From Pseudoduganella armeniaca (GTDB lineage Bacteria; Pseudomonadota; Gammaproteobacteria; Burkholderiales; Burkholderiaceae_D), in contig NZ_CP028324.1 in the NCBI RefSeq assembly GCF_003028855.1, forward strand, positions 5,084,001 to 5,148,000: DNA of 64,000 nt, written 5' to 3'. The position numbers and the translations under genes are program-made. Positions 46,767 to 55,788 of the stretch are shown here, piece after piece (position 1 is the first letter of the stretch; each line of letters opens with the position of its first letter). Below the pieces are notes generated by a model. That model ran no database searches. It saw only the letters and a list, made by a program, of their open reading frames with translations, and had not been told where the DNA came from.

Positions 46767-47417
46767 ATGGTCGAACTGTCCGAACTGGAGCACGACGCCC
46801 TCGTCGAGATCTTCAATATCGGCGTCGGCCAGGCCGCGGCCGCGATGAGCGGCATCGTCGGCGAGGAAGTGACGATGTCGGTGCCGTCGATCACCTTCCT
46901 GTCACGCAGCGAGGCAGCCCAGTTGCTGGAGCAGGCGCACCGCAGGAACGGCACGGCCGAGGCCCGCGACGACGCGCGCATCTGCGGCGTCAGCCAGCAC
47001 TACGAGGGCGCCTTCCAGACGGAAGCCATCCTGATGTTCCCGGAAGATAAAAGCCTGGAGATCGTGCGCCTGATGGTGGGCGAAAGCGTGCCGCTGGACG
47101 AGCTGACCGAAATGGAACAGGAGGCGATGAGCGAAATCGGCAACATCATCCTGAACTCCTGCGTCGGCACGCTGGCCAACCTGTTCCAGCACGAGCTGCA
47201 CGGCTCCCTGCCCGTCTACCAGGTGGGCAGCGGCGACGAGATCCTGGATGCCACCGGCGCCCGCGCCGAGACGGTCGTCATGATGCTGCACATCGACTTC
47301 ATCCTGGAGAAGCACCAGATTCACGGCTACGTGGCGTTCATCCTCGACGTGACCGCGCTGCACGACCTGAAGGAACAGATCGACCGCTACCTGGCCCGCG
47401 CCATGGGGCAGCACTGA
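46767..47417 (+). CDS. cheC: CheC-family CheY-P phosphatase
   Basis: 216 residues. Two copies of the E-x2-N active-site motif are visible: VEIFNIGVGQAAAAMSGIVG (about residues 12-32) and SEIGNIILNSCVGTLANLF (about 121-140). Both sites are kept, as in CheC and FliY rather than CheX. CheC dephosphorylates CheY-type regulators; with CheD it also controls receptor modification, but no CheD gene is present here. It lies between a receiver protein and a diguanylate cyclase, and close to a converging chemosensory operon. Confidence 0.87.
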   Translation: MVELSELEHDALVEIFNIGVGQAAAAMSGIVGEEVTMSVPSITFLSRSEAAQLLEQAHRRNGTAEARDDARICGVSQHYEGAFQTEAILMFPEDKSLEIVRLMVGESVPLDELTEMEQEAMSEIGNIILNSCVGTLANLFQHELHGSLPVYQVGSGDEILDATGARAETVVMMLHIDFILEKHQIHGYVAFILDVTALHDLKEQIDRYLARAMGQH

Positions 47418-47421
47418 CAGC

Positions 47422-48387
47422 ATGGCCGATCCTGTTCGCCTGGAGTTGCTGGAAAGCGTGCTGGAAGCCGTCAGCGTGGGCACGATCGTGCTCGATGCCG
47501 CCAGCCGCGTCGTGTTGTGGAACAAGTGGATGAGCCGGCACTCCGGCTGCGCCGCGCACGAAGCCCTGGGCAGCGAGCTGTTCGCGCTGCTGCCGGAGCT
47601 GCGCGGCACCCGCGTGCAGGCCGCCGTCACGCAGGCGCTGCAGAACAATTTCTCGTCGTTGCTGTCGCAGACCTTGAACCGCTCGCCCTTCCCCCTGTAC
47701 TCGAATCCGGCCGCGCAGGCGCGCGGCGAACGGATGCAGCAGGCCGTGGCCGTCACGCCGCTCACCGTCGCCGGCGCGCGGCACTGCCTGATCCAGCTGT
47801 CCGACGTCAGCCTGGCGGCCGGCCGCGAGAAGCTGCTGCGCGAACAGACCGAACTGCTGCGCATGCAGACGTTCTCGGACGGCCTGACGGGCATCGCCAA
47901 CCGGCGCGCCTTCGACGTGGCCATCGACCGCGAAGTGCGCCGCGCCAAGCGCGGCGGCGGCAAGGTGTCGCTCCTGATGATCGACATCGACTACTTCAAG
48001 CCCTACAACGACCACTACGGCCACCAGCAGGGCGACCAGTGCCTGATCCAGGTCTCCAGCGCGCTGCAGGCCCTGCTGCAGCGCTCCGTCGACATGCTGG
48101 CGCGCTACGGCGGCGAGGAATTCGCCGTCATCCTGCCGGACAACGATCCGCAGCAGGCCATGCAGATGGCGCGCAGCCTGCACCAGCGCGTACTGAGCCT
48201 GGCGCTGCCGCACGAGTACGCGGCCGGGCCGGACAAGCAGGTCACCGTCAGCATCGGCGTCGCGACCCTGGCGGCGGACCGCCATGCCGAGGTGCCGGCC
48301 CTGATCGGCGCGGCCGACCACGCGCTGTACGACGCCAAGCGCCAGGGCCGCAACCGCATCGTCGCGGCGCCGCCGGAATTGTTGTAA
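47422..48387 (+). CDS. Diguanylate cyclase, PAS-GGDEF
   Basis: 321 residues, no membrane segment. N-terminal PAS-like domain (about 8-125, VSVGTIVLDAASRVVLWNKW) and a short helix, then a GGDEF domain from SDGLTGIANRRAFDVAID. The active site is RYGGEEF; IDIDYFKPYND gives metal and substrate contacts. RSVD lies five residues before GGEEF, so the product-inhibition I-site is present. It makes c-di-GMP. Third gene of the response regulator-CheC operon (4-base gap), pointing to a signalling link. Confidence 0.93.
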   Translation: MADPVRLELLESVLEAVSVGTIVLDAASRVVLWNKWMSRHSGCAAHEALGSELFALLPELRGTRVQAAVTQALQNNFSSLLSQTLNRSPFPLYSNPAAQARGERMQQAVAVTPLTVAGARHCLIQLSDVSLAAGREKLLREQTELLRMQTFSDGLTGIANRRAFDVAIDREVRRAKRGGGKVSLLMIDIDYFKPYNDHYGHQQGDQCLIQVSSALQALLQRSVDMLARYGGEEFAVILPDNDPQQAMQMARSLHQRVLSLALPHEYAAGPDKQVTVSIGVATLAADRHAEVPALIGAADHALYDAKRQGRNRIVAAPPELL

Positions 48388-48558
48388 ACATCAGCTGGGC
48401 GCCGGTAATTTCGGGTACGTGCTAGGCTGTAACCATCACGACGCGCGCCCTGCGCTGTCCGGCCGCGCCACCAGCGTGCGGCCTTAGTCCAACTCCATGC
48501 AACGATCATGGCGGCGCTGAGCCGACAGTGCGCGCCGCCGACTGAAAAGGAACCGACG

Positions 48559-49551
48559 ATGCTGACCAAGACCGACCTGCCGGTGAAAGCCGAACCCGTG
48601 CGCCTGCGACGGGGCATGACCCTGGAAGACGCCTACCGCCGCATTGGCCTGAACTGCCTGCGCCAGATCCGCGCCAACCAGGCCGGGGCGCAACGCCGTT
48701 CGGTCGAGAGCCTGCACCAGATGCGCGTGGGGCTGCGCCGCCTGCGCGCCGCGCTCGACCTGTTCGACAAACTGGTCGCACTGCCCGCGCCGCTGCGCGA
48801 AGGCCTGGACGCGCTGGCGCAACAACTGGGCGCCACGCGCGACTGGGACGTGCTGGCCACCAGCACACTGGCCCATTTCGATGCCGACGGTGCGGCGGCC
48901 GCGCAGATCGCGCCGCTGCAAGCCGCCGCGCGCGAACGCTCGGCACGCAGCCACACGGCGCTGGGCGCCGCGCTGGAAGCGCCGGTACATGACCAGCTGC
49001 TGACGCAAGTGGAGGACTGGTTCGAGCAGCGCCGCTGGCGCGACCAGCCCGGGTTCGATGCCGGCGCGCTGCAACAGAAGGCCACGCGCGGCGCCGTGCC
49101 ATTGCTGGCCCACGCGCAGCGCCGCCTGCGCAAGCGCGCCAAGGGACTGGACCTGGCGCCGACGCCGCCAGCACCAGCCCCGGCCGAGGCCACCGAGGAA
49201 CCCGATACGGTGGCGGCCAGCGCCGACGCGGCCCATGCCCGCCACCGCGTGCGCATCGCCGCGAAGAAGGCGCGCTACGCCGCCGAGTTCTTCCAGTCGG
49301 TGCTGCCGGGCCGGAAAACCAAGCGCTACATCGCCAGCCTGTCGCACCTGCAGGACCGGCTGGGCGAGCTGAACGACCTGGCGGTGGCCGAAGGGCTGCT
49401 GGCGCAACTGGGCGAACACCCGGGCCGCAACGGCGTCGCGCGCGAGCACATCTCGTTCGCCCGTGGCTACGCCGCCGCGCGCGCCGCCGCCGGCGTGCAG
49501 GCGCTGCGCAAGCCGCTCAAGCGTTTGGTCAGGCAGAAGCCGGTGAAGTAA
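48559..49551 (+). CDS. CHAD-domain protein
   Basis: 330 residues, alpha-helical and rich in Arg and Lys. The start MLTKTDLPVKAEPV has AAGGAA upstream. CHAD marks are ESLHQMRVGLRRLRAALDLF at the N-terminus and HARHRVRIAAKKARYAAEFF in the second half, each bearing conserved His and Arg residues. CHAD domains bind inorganic polyphosphate. There is no CYTH (polyphosphatase) domain or polyphosphate kinase beside it. A Pro/Ala/Glu linker (about 200-220) joins the halves. Confidence 0.88.
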   Translation: MLTKTDLPVKAEPVRLRRGMTLEDAYRRIGLNCLRQIRANQAGAQRRSVESLHQMRVGLRRLRAALDLFDKLVALPAPLREGLDALAQQLGATRDWDVLATSTLAHFDADGAAAAQIAPLQAAARERSARSHTALGAALEAPVHDQLLTQVEDWFEQRRWRDQPGFDAGALQQKATRGAVPLLAHAQRRLRKRAKGLDLAPTPPAPAPAEATEEPDTVAASADAAHARHRVRIAAKKARYAAEFFQSVLPGRKTKRYIASLSHLQDRLGELNDLAVAEGLLAQLGEHPGRNGVAREHISFARGYAAARAAAGVQALRKPLKRLVRQKPVK

Positions 49552-49591
49552 ACCCGAAGGTGGGGTCTCTGATCGGCGGCCGGAAACCCAC

Positions 49592-49646
49592 AGGTGTCAG
49601 GCACCGATCTTCGAGTCTGCGACTCGAAGATCGGTGCCTGACACCT
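49592..49646. repeat. REP-like long palindrome between the CHAD gene and cheB
   Basis: Perfect 26-base arms beginning AGGTGTCAGGCACC and ending ATCTTCGAGTC, loop TGC. It lies at a 3'-3' junction. Confidence 0.93.
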
Positions 49647-49674
49647 AGGGTCCGTGGTCACCTCGGGTCTGCGC

Positions 49675-50766
49675 TCAGCGCACCAGCTGCGCCAAAATCT
49701 CCCGGTCGATCGCCTTCAGCGGCACGATCTTCTCGACGCCGCCGCGCTTGACCGCTTCCTTCGGCATGCCGTAGACGACGCAGCTCTCTTCATCCTGCGC
49801 CACGGTGCGCGCGCCGGCCTTGCGCATTTCCAGCAGGCCGGCGGCACCGTCGTCGCCCATGCCCGTCATGATGACGCCCAGCGCGTTGGCGCCGGCGTTG
49901 CGCGCCACGGAGCGGAACAGCACGTCCACCGATGGCCGGTGCCGGTTCACCAGCGGACCATCGATCACCTCGACGAAGTACTGCGCGCCGTCGCGGCGCA
50001 GCAGCATGTGCCGCCCGCCCGGCGCGATCAGGGCGCGGCCCGGCAGCACGCGGTCGTTGTGGCGCGCTTCCATCACGCGGATCTGGCATACCTGGTCGAG
50101 CCGCTCCGCGAACGCCGCCGTGAACTTCTCCGGCATGTGCTGCACGATGACGATGCCGGGCGTGACGCGCGGCAGCGCCGTCAGCACCTCTTCCAGCGCC
50201 TGGGTGCCGCCGGTCGAGGTGCCGATGGCGACGATGCGCTCGGTCGTCTGCAAGGGCGCGCGCGATTCGCCGGCGGCCGGCAGGATCGCGTCCGCCGTCA
50301 GCTTGACGGGCGCCTGGGGCGGCGCGGCGGCCACCGAGGCGCGCGCCGCCAGGCGCTTGACGTTGGCTTGCGCCGCCGCGCGCACCGCGGCCACCAGCTC
50401 GTCACCACTGTCGACCAGGAATTCCTTCAGCCCCAGGCGCGGCTTGGTGATCACGGAAACGGCGCCGGCGGCCATCGCCGCCATCGTCGTCTCCGCGCCC
50501 CGCTCGGTCTGGGTCGAGCAGATCACGACGGGCGTGGGCCGCTCGGCCATGATCTTGCGCAGGAACGTGATGCCGTCCATGCGCGGCATCTCCACGTCCA
50601 GCACGATCACGTCCGGCCAGTGGTGCTTCATGCGTTCGATCGCCAGCAGCGGATCGGCGACCGCGTGCAGCAGGTGGATGCCGGGCGCCGCCTGCAGCAG
50701 CGCGCCGACCACCTTGCGCACCACCGCCGAATCGTCCACCACCAGCACGCCGATACTGTTCTGCAT
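49675..50766 (-). CDS. cheB: Chemotaxis protein-glutamate methylesterase CheB
   Basis: 363 residues. Receiver domain with phosphoacceptor Asp57 (VIVLDVEMPRMDG), a linker, then the methylesterase with catalytic Ser184 (VAIGTSTGGTQA), His in VQHMPEKF and Asp in MTGMGDDGA. Demethylates and deamidates MCP glutamates, balancing CheR. Last gene of the nine-gene minus-strand chemosensory operon. Confidence 0.96.
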   Translation of the reverse strand: MQNSIGVLVVDDSAVVRKVVGALLQAAPGIHLLHAVADPLLAIERMKHHWPDVIVLDVEMPRMDGITFLRKIMAERPTPVVICSTQTERGAETTMAAMAAGAVSVITKPRLGLKEFLVDSGDELVAAVRAAAQANVKRLAARASVAAAPPQAPVKLTADAILPAAGESRAPLQTTERIVAIGTSTGGTQALEEVLTALPRVTPGIVIVQHMPEKFTAAFAERLDQVCQIRVMEARHNDRVLPGRALIAPGGRHMLLRRDGAQYFVEVIDGPLVNRHRPSVDVLFRSVARNAGANALGVIMTGMGDDGAAGLLEMRKAGARTVAQDEESCVVYGMPKEAVKRGGVEKIVPLKAIDREILAQLVR

Positions 50767-50772
50767 GGGTAC

Positions 50773-51591
50773 TTACGCCGCCTTGCGGTACACGGAGGGG
50801 ATCACCGGACGCACCGCGTCGCTGATCTCGTTCAGGGTCTCCGAGTGGCCGATGATGAAATGGCCGCCCGGCTTGAGTTGCGCGGTCACGCGCGCGACCA
50901 CCTGGCGCTTGGTGTCGCCATTAAAGTAGATCATCACGTTGCGCAGGAAAATCACGTCGAACTGGCCCAGGTCCGGCAGGGTCGTGTTCAGGTTGACGTG
51001 GCGGTACTGCACCCGGTTGCGCAGCGCGCGCTCGACCAGCATCGTACCCTGCTGCTCGGCGATGCCCTTCAGGCAGAAGCGGCGCAGGTAATCGGGCGGC
51101 ACGTGCGCCGCCCGCTCCATCGGATAATGGCCGGTGCGGGCCCGGTCCAGCACGCGTGTGCTGATGTCCGATCCCAGCACTTCCCAGGGTGCGTTGCCCA
51201 GCGTGTCGGCCAGCACCATCGCGATGCTGTACGGTTCCTCGCCGGACGAACAGGCCGCGCTCCATACGCGGAACGGCGCATTGGCGCGCAGGTTCGGCCG
51301 CGCCGCCTCGGCGGCCGACTTGAGCAGCTCGAAATGGCGCGCTTCCCGGAAGAAGTAGGTCTCGTTGGTCGTCAACAGGTCGACGGCGATCTGCACTTCT
51401 TCCTTGTGGCTGCCGCTCGACAGCATGCCGAAGTAGGCCTCGTAGCTGGCCACGCCATGATGCGCCAGCCGCTTGGCCAGGCGGCCGCTGACCAGCGCCT
51501 TCTTGGCATCCGACATCGTGATGCCGGCGATGTCGAAGATGAAGCGCTGGAACTGCGCGAACTCGCGCTCGCTGATCGGGTAGGCGCTCAT
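50773..51591 (-). CDS. cheR: Chemotaxis protein methyltransferase CheR
   Basis: 272 residues. The N-terminal helical domain is followed by an S-adenosylmethionine-binding fold with FREARHFELLKSAAEAAR, VWSAACSSGEEPYSIAM and FDVIFLRNVMIYFN. The last segment before the end, FIIGHSETLNEIS, is family-typical. It methylates receptor glutamates. Two MCPs in the operon end with aromatic pentapeptides of the CheR-docking type. Confidence 0.96.
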   Translation of the reverse strand: MSAYPISEREFAQFQRFIFDIAGITMSDAKKALVSGRLAKRLAHHGVASYEAYFGMLSSGSHKEEVQIAVDLLTTNETYFFREARHFELLKSAAEAARPNLRANAPFRVWSAACSSGEEPYSIAMVLADTLGNAPWEVLGSDISTRVLDRARTGHYPMERAAHVPPDYLRRFCLKGIAEQQGTMLVERALRNRVQYRHVNLNTTLPDLGQFDVIFLRNVMIYFNGDTKRQVVARVTAQLKPGGHFIIGHSETLNEISDAVRPVIPSVYRKAA

Positions 51592-51597
51592 GACGTA

Positions 51598-52122
51598 TCA
51601 GGCGGCCGAGGTCTCGCTGCCGGCCAGTTCCGGCAGCGTGGCCAGCGCATCCAGCGCCAGCACGTGGTCGACGTTGAGCAGGATGACGAACTTGCCGTTC
51701 AACTTGCCCATGCCGGCGATGAAGTCGCCGCGGATGCGCGTGCCGAACGACGGCGCCGGCTCGATCTCGCTGGCGGCGATGTCCAGCACCGCGCTGACGG
51801 CATCGACGACGACGCCGGTCACCTGGCGCTCGCCATCGCTTTCCGTCTCGACGATGACGATGCAGGTGCGCTTGCCCGGCACGGCCAGCGGCCGGCCGAA
51901 GCGCGCCGCCAGGTCCATCACGGGGACCACGGCGCCGCGCAGGTTGATGACGCCGCGGATACAGTCCGGCATCATCGGCACTTCCGTGATGCCGGAGAAC
52001 TCGATGATCTCCTTGACGGCCATGATGCCGATGGCGAAGGCCTCGCCGCCCAGCATGAAGGTCAGGTATTGCGCGCTGTCGCCCGACGCCGATACCTGGG
52101 TTTGCGTTTGCATATGCTTCAT
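51598..52122 (-). CDS. cheW: Chemotaxis coupling protein CheW
   Basis: 174 residues. SH3-like coupling domain: YLTFMLGGEAFAIGIMAVKEI, IRGVINLRGAVVPVMDLAARF and VDAVSAVLDIAASEIEPAPS. Links MCPs to CheA. The ATG at 52122 or 52113 could be used. Confidence 0.96.
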   Translation of the reverse strand: MKHMQTQTQVSASGDSAQYLTFMLGGEAFAIGIMAVKEIIEFSGITEVPMMPDCIRGVINLRGAVVPVMDLAARFGRPLAVPGKRTCIVIVETESDGERQVTGVVVDAVSAVLDIAASEIEPAPSFGTRIRGDFIAGMGKLNGKFVILLNVDHVLALDALATLPELAGSETSAA

Positions 52123-52136
52123 TTGCGTGATTCCGC

Positions 52137-54053
52137 TCAGAATTTCGTGAAGTTCGCTTCGTCCGGCTCGCCGTGCAGCGCGAAGCCGTCCGCCAGCTTC
52201 AGCGTGGCGCGACGTGGCGCGCCACGGGTGGGCTGCATGCGGCGCGCCGCCACGGCCAATCCCGTGCGCGGGCCGTCCAGGTGGAAGAAGCCGATCGCCT
52301 GCTGCAGTTGCTCGGCCTGGCTGCTCATCTCTTCCGCCGTGGCCGCCAGTTCCTCCGAGCTGGAAGCGTTCTGCTGGGTGCCCTGACTCATCTGGCCGAC
52401 GGCCGCGTTGATCTGGCCGACGCCGGCCGACTGCTCTTCCGACGCCGCCGTGATTTCCTGCACCAGGTCGGAGGTCTTGCGGATGTTCGGCACCATCTCG
52501 TCCAGCAGCGCGCCGGCCCGTTCGGCCAATTGCACGCTGTTGCTGGCGACTTCGCCGATTTCCTGTGCCGCCACCTGGCTGCGTTCAGCCAGCTTGCGCA
52601 CTTCCGCCGCCACCACCGCGAAGCCCTTGCCATGCTCGCCGGCGCGGGCCGCCTCGATGGCCGCGTTCAGCGCCAGCAGGTTGGTCTGGTAGGCGATGTC
52701 GTCGATGATGCCGATCTGCTTGGCGATCTGCTTCATCGCCGTGACGGTGGCCTTGACGGCCTCGCCGCCTTCGGCCGCTTCCTTGGCTGCCTTGGAAGCC
52801 ATGCCGTCGGTGACACGCGCGTTCTCGGTGTTCTGCGAGATCGATGCCGTCATCTGCTCCAGCGAAGCGCTGGTCTCTTCCACGCTGGCGGCCTGCTCGG
52901 AGGCGGCCTGCGACAGCGACTGCGCCGTGGCGCTGACTTCCTCGGAGGCCGAGGCCAGCGAGACCGCGCTGGCGCTGACGTCGCCGACCACCGCGGCCAG
53001 CTTGTCCATCGTGCTGTTCGAGTAGTCCTTCAGCTGGCCGAAGGCGCCGTCGTACTGCTTGTCGATGCGCTTGGTCAGGTCGCCCTCGGCCAGCGCGGCC
53101 ATCACGCGCACCACGTCGGCGATGCTGGCGCCGGTCGTGGCCACCAGCTGGTTCAGGCTATCGCCCATCTCCTTCTGGAAGCCCTGCATGCCCGTCGTGT
53201 CGACGCGCTGCTCGAAGTTGCCGTGGTTGGCCGCGTTGACGACGGCGCGCTGGCCGTCGATGACCTTGCCCAGCTTGGCCACCATCTCGTTCACCGCATA
53301 CAGCATGCTGGAACGGTCGCCGCGGCGCAGGTGCGCGCTGGCCGACAGGTCGCCCGCCGAAATGCGCTTGACCAGTTCGGCCGCGTAGGCCGGCTCACCG
53401 CCGATCAGGCGCGTGACGGCGTACATGATCCACAGGCCCATGCCGATGCCCATCAGGATCGCGATCGTGCCCAGCGTGATCTGCTGGGTGCGGGCGCTTG
53501 CCGCCGTCTCGGCCGCTTCGTGCCCGGACGCTTCCATCGAGGCATCCTGGTGCGCGATCAGCCTGCGCAATGCGTCGATGTAGGCCACCTGCAGCGCATC
53601 GATCTGGTTCACCAGCAGCGCGCGCGCTTCCTCGTTGCGGTTCTCGCTGACGAGGCGCAGGAACTGCTCCTGCACGACCTTGTAGCGCTCGCGCAGGTCC
53701 TGCGCCGCGCGCAGGGCTTCCTTGCCTTTCGGCGAATTGACAGTCTGTTCCAGCTTGTCGAAGGTGGCGCGCAGCTCGACGCGGTTGGCTTCGATGGTCG
53801 CCAGTTCGCGACGGCGTTTCTCGGCATCCTCGAAGATGATCAGGTTGCGCATCGACAGCGCGACCTGGGTCAGGTTGCCGATCAGCGCATTGCTGCGCAC
53901 GACCTTCGGATATTTGTCGTTCAGGATGAAGTCGATATTGGCGCCAAGGCCACTGATGCTGCGCAGGCCCAGGAGGCCCATGCCGATCAGCAGCAGGCTG
54001 ACCGTGCCGAAGGCGATCGCCAGGCGCACGCTCAGTTTAAGGTTACGAAACAT
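52137..54053 (-). CDS. Methyl-accepting chemotaxis protein (long)
   Basis: 638 residues. TM1 about 11-30, a periplasmic four-helix-bundle-like domain, and TM2 about 190-212. A HAMP domain, a second HAMP-like region and the signalling hairpin follow, with IIDDIAYQTNLLALNAAIEA and EHGKGFAVVAAEVRKLAERS. The protein ends NFTKF, an x-aromatic-x-x-aromatic pentapeptide like the CheR-docking NWETF of E. coli. Its signalling half is nearly identical to that of the next MCP. Confidence 0.94.
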   Translation of the reverse strand: MFRNLKLSVRLAIAFGTVSLLLIGMGLLGLRSISGLGANIDFILNDKYPKVVRSNALIGNLTQVALSMRNLIIFEDAEKRRRELATIEANRVELRATFDKLEQTVNSPKGKEALRAAQDLRERYKVVQEQFLRLVSENRNEEARALLVNQIDALQVAYIDALRRLIAHQDASMEASGHEAAETAASARTQQITLGTIAILMGIGMGLWIMYAVTRLIGGEPAYAAELVKRISAGDLSASAHLRRGDRSSMLYAVNEMVAKLGKVIDGQRAVVNAANHGNFEQRVDTTGMQGFQKEMGDSLNQLVATTGASIADVVRVMAALAEGDLTKRIDKQYDGAFGQLKDYSNSTMDKLAAVVGDVSASAVSLASASEEVSATAQSLSQAASEQAASVEETSASLEQMTASISQNTENARVTDGMASKAAKEAAEGGEAVKATVTAMKQIAKQIGIIDDIAYQTNLLALNAAIEAARAGEHGKGFAVVAAEVRKLAERSQVAAQEIGEVASNSVQLAERAGALLDEMVPNIRKTSDLVQEITAASEEQSAGVGQINAAVGQMSQGTQQNASSSEELAATAEEMSSQAEQLQQAIGFFHLDGPRTGLAVAARRMQPTRGAPRRATLKLADGFALHGEPDEANFTKF

Positions 54054-54097
54054 AGGAATCTCCAGGCGGCTCGCGCCGCCGGTTATGGGTCAAGAGG

Positions 54098-55738
54098 TCA
54101 GAAACGCGTGAAGCTCGCTTCGTCAGGGGCGCCGGCGGCGGCAAACACCGGCTGCGTCAGTGCCAGGCCGGGACGCTTCTTCGACGCTGCGTTGCGCGCC
54201 GATGCGGCCGGCGTGGCACTCTTGCGCGGCGCACTGCCATCGCCGTGCAGGCGGAAGAACGCCATCGCCTGCTGCAGTTGCTCGGCCTGGCTGCTCATCT
54301 CTTCCGCCGTCGCCGCCAGTTCCTCGGAGCTGGACGCGTTCTGCTGCGTGGTCTGGCTCATCTGGCCGACGGCCGCGTTGATCTGGCCGACACCGGCCGA
54401 CTGCTCTTCCGACGCGGCCGTGATTTCCTGCACCAGGTCGGAGGTCTTGCGGATGTTCGGCACCATCTCGTCCAGCAGCGCGCCGGCCCGTTCGGCCAGC
54501 TCCACGCTGGACGTGGCCACTTCGCCGATTTCCTGCGCCGCCACCTGGCTGCGTTCGGCCAGCTTGCGTACTTCCGCCGCCACCACCGCGAAGCCCTTGC
54601 CGTGTTCACCCGCGCGGGCCGCCTCGATGGCCGCGTTCAGGGCCAGCAGGTTGGTCTGGTAGGCGATGTCGTCGATGATGCCGATCTGCTTGGCGATCTG
54701 CTTCATCGCCGTGACGGTGGCCTTGACCGCCTCGCCGCCTTCGGCCGCCTCGTTGGCGGCCTTGCCGGCCATGCCGTCGGTGACGCGGGCGTTCTCGGTG
54801 TTCTGCGAGATCGACGCCGTCATCTGTTCCAGCGAGGCGCTGGTTTCTTCCACGCCGGCGGCCTGCTCGGAAGCGGCCTGCGACAGCGACTGCGCCGTGG
54901 CGCTGACTTCCTCGGATGCCGATGCCAGCGACTGGGCGCTGCCGTTGACTTCACCGACGACCTGCGTCAGTCGGGAGATCATGTTGCGCATCGCGTCCAG
55001 CAGCTGGCCGGCTTCGTCGCGCGACTGGCCCGTGACCGTGACCGTCAGGTCGCCGGAAGCCAGGCTGTCCGCCACCTGCACGGCCTGGCGCAGCGGCCGG
55101 GTGATCGACAGGGTGATCGAGGTCGCTACCAGGATTGCCAGCAGCAGTGCACCGGCGGTGATGGACATGACCAGCGTACGGGTTTCCTGGTACGTGATGC
55201 CAGCCTGCTCGGCCATGTCCTTCATGCGGTCGGACTGGAACTGGATCAGGTCGTCGTATGCCTTGATCAGCTCACGGTTGGCCGGCGCGTAGTCGGCCAC
55301 GATGAAGGCGGCCGCGGCCTGCCTGTCGCTGCGTGCCAGCGCGTAGAACTTGTCGTACTTCGCTTCGAGTATCTGGCGCTTGTCCTGGACGACCTTCAGG
55401 AACTGCTTGCCGCGCTCGAGCACGATGATTTTTTCCAGCTGCGCCATGTTCTTGGCGCCATCGGCGCGCAGGTCCTCGACGGCCTTGCGGAAGCGTTCCA
55501 CCTCGGTTTCGTTATTCGTCAGCAGCATGCTGCGCATCTGGCGGCCGACGTCGATCGCGTCGCGCACCGAATCCTGCAGCAGGATGACTTTCGGATAGGC
55601 GTTGGCGGTGATCTGCGTCGTCTTGTCGTCCATAGCTGCCATGCGCGTCACGGCCAGCGTGGCCACGCCCAACATCAACAACAGCACGGCGCCGAAGGCC
55701 AGTGCCAGCCTGATACCAATTTTCAGATTCTTAAGCAC
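54098..55738 (-). CDS. Methyl-accepting chemotaxis protein (short form)
   Basis: 546 residues with a GTG start behind GGGAG. TM1 about 10-28, a 4HB-type periplasmic domain, TM2 near 190-210, one HAMP, then the signalling hairpin IDDIAYQTNLLALNAAIEAA and FAVVAAEVRKLAERSQVAAQ. C-terminal SFTRF again fits a CheR-docking pentapeptide. It shares almost its whole cytoplasmic half with the MCP at 52137. Confidence 0.94.
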   Translation of the reverse strand: MLKNLKIGIRLALAFGAVLLLMLGVATLAVTRMAAMDDKTTQITANAYPKVILLQDSVRDAIDVGRQMRSMLLTNNETEVERFRKAVEDLRADGAKNMAQLEKIIVLERGKQFLKVVQDKRQILEAKYDKFYALARSDRQAAAAFIVADYAPANRELIKAYDDLIQFQSDRMKDMAEQAGITYQETRTLVMSITAGALLLAILVATSITLSITRPLRQAVQVADSLASGDLTVTVTGQSRDEAGQLLDAMRNMISRLTQVVGEVNGSAQSLASASEEVSATAQSLSQAASEQAAGVEETSASLEQMTASISQNTENARVTDGMAGKAANEAAEGGEAVKATVTAMKQIAKQIGIIDDIAYQTNLLALNAAIEAARAGEHGKGFAVVAAEVRKLAERSQVAAQEIGEVATSSVELAERAGALLDEMVPNIRKTSDLVQEITAASEEQSAGVGQINAAVGQMSQTTQQNASSSEELAATAEEMSSQAEQLQQAMAFFRLHGDGSAPRKSATPAASARNAASKKRPGLALTQPVFAAAGAPDEASFTRF

Positions 55739-55788
55739 GATGGCTCCCTGCGTAAATAAAGATGAAAAAACAGATGACTAAAGCAGAA

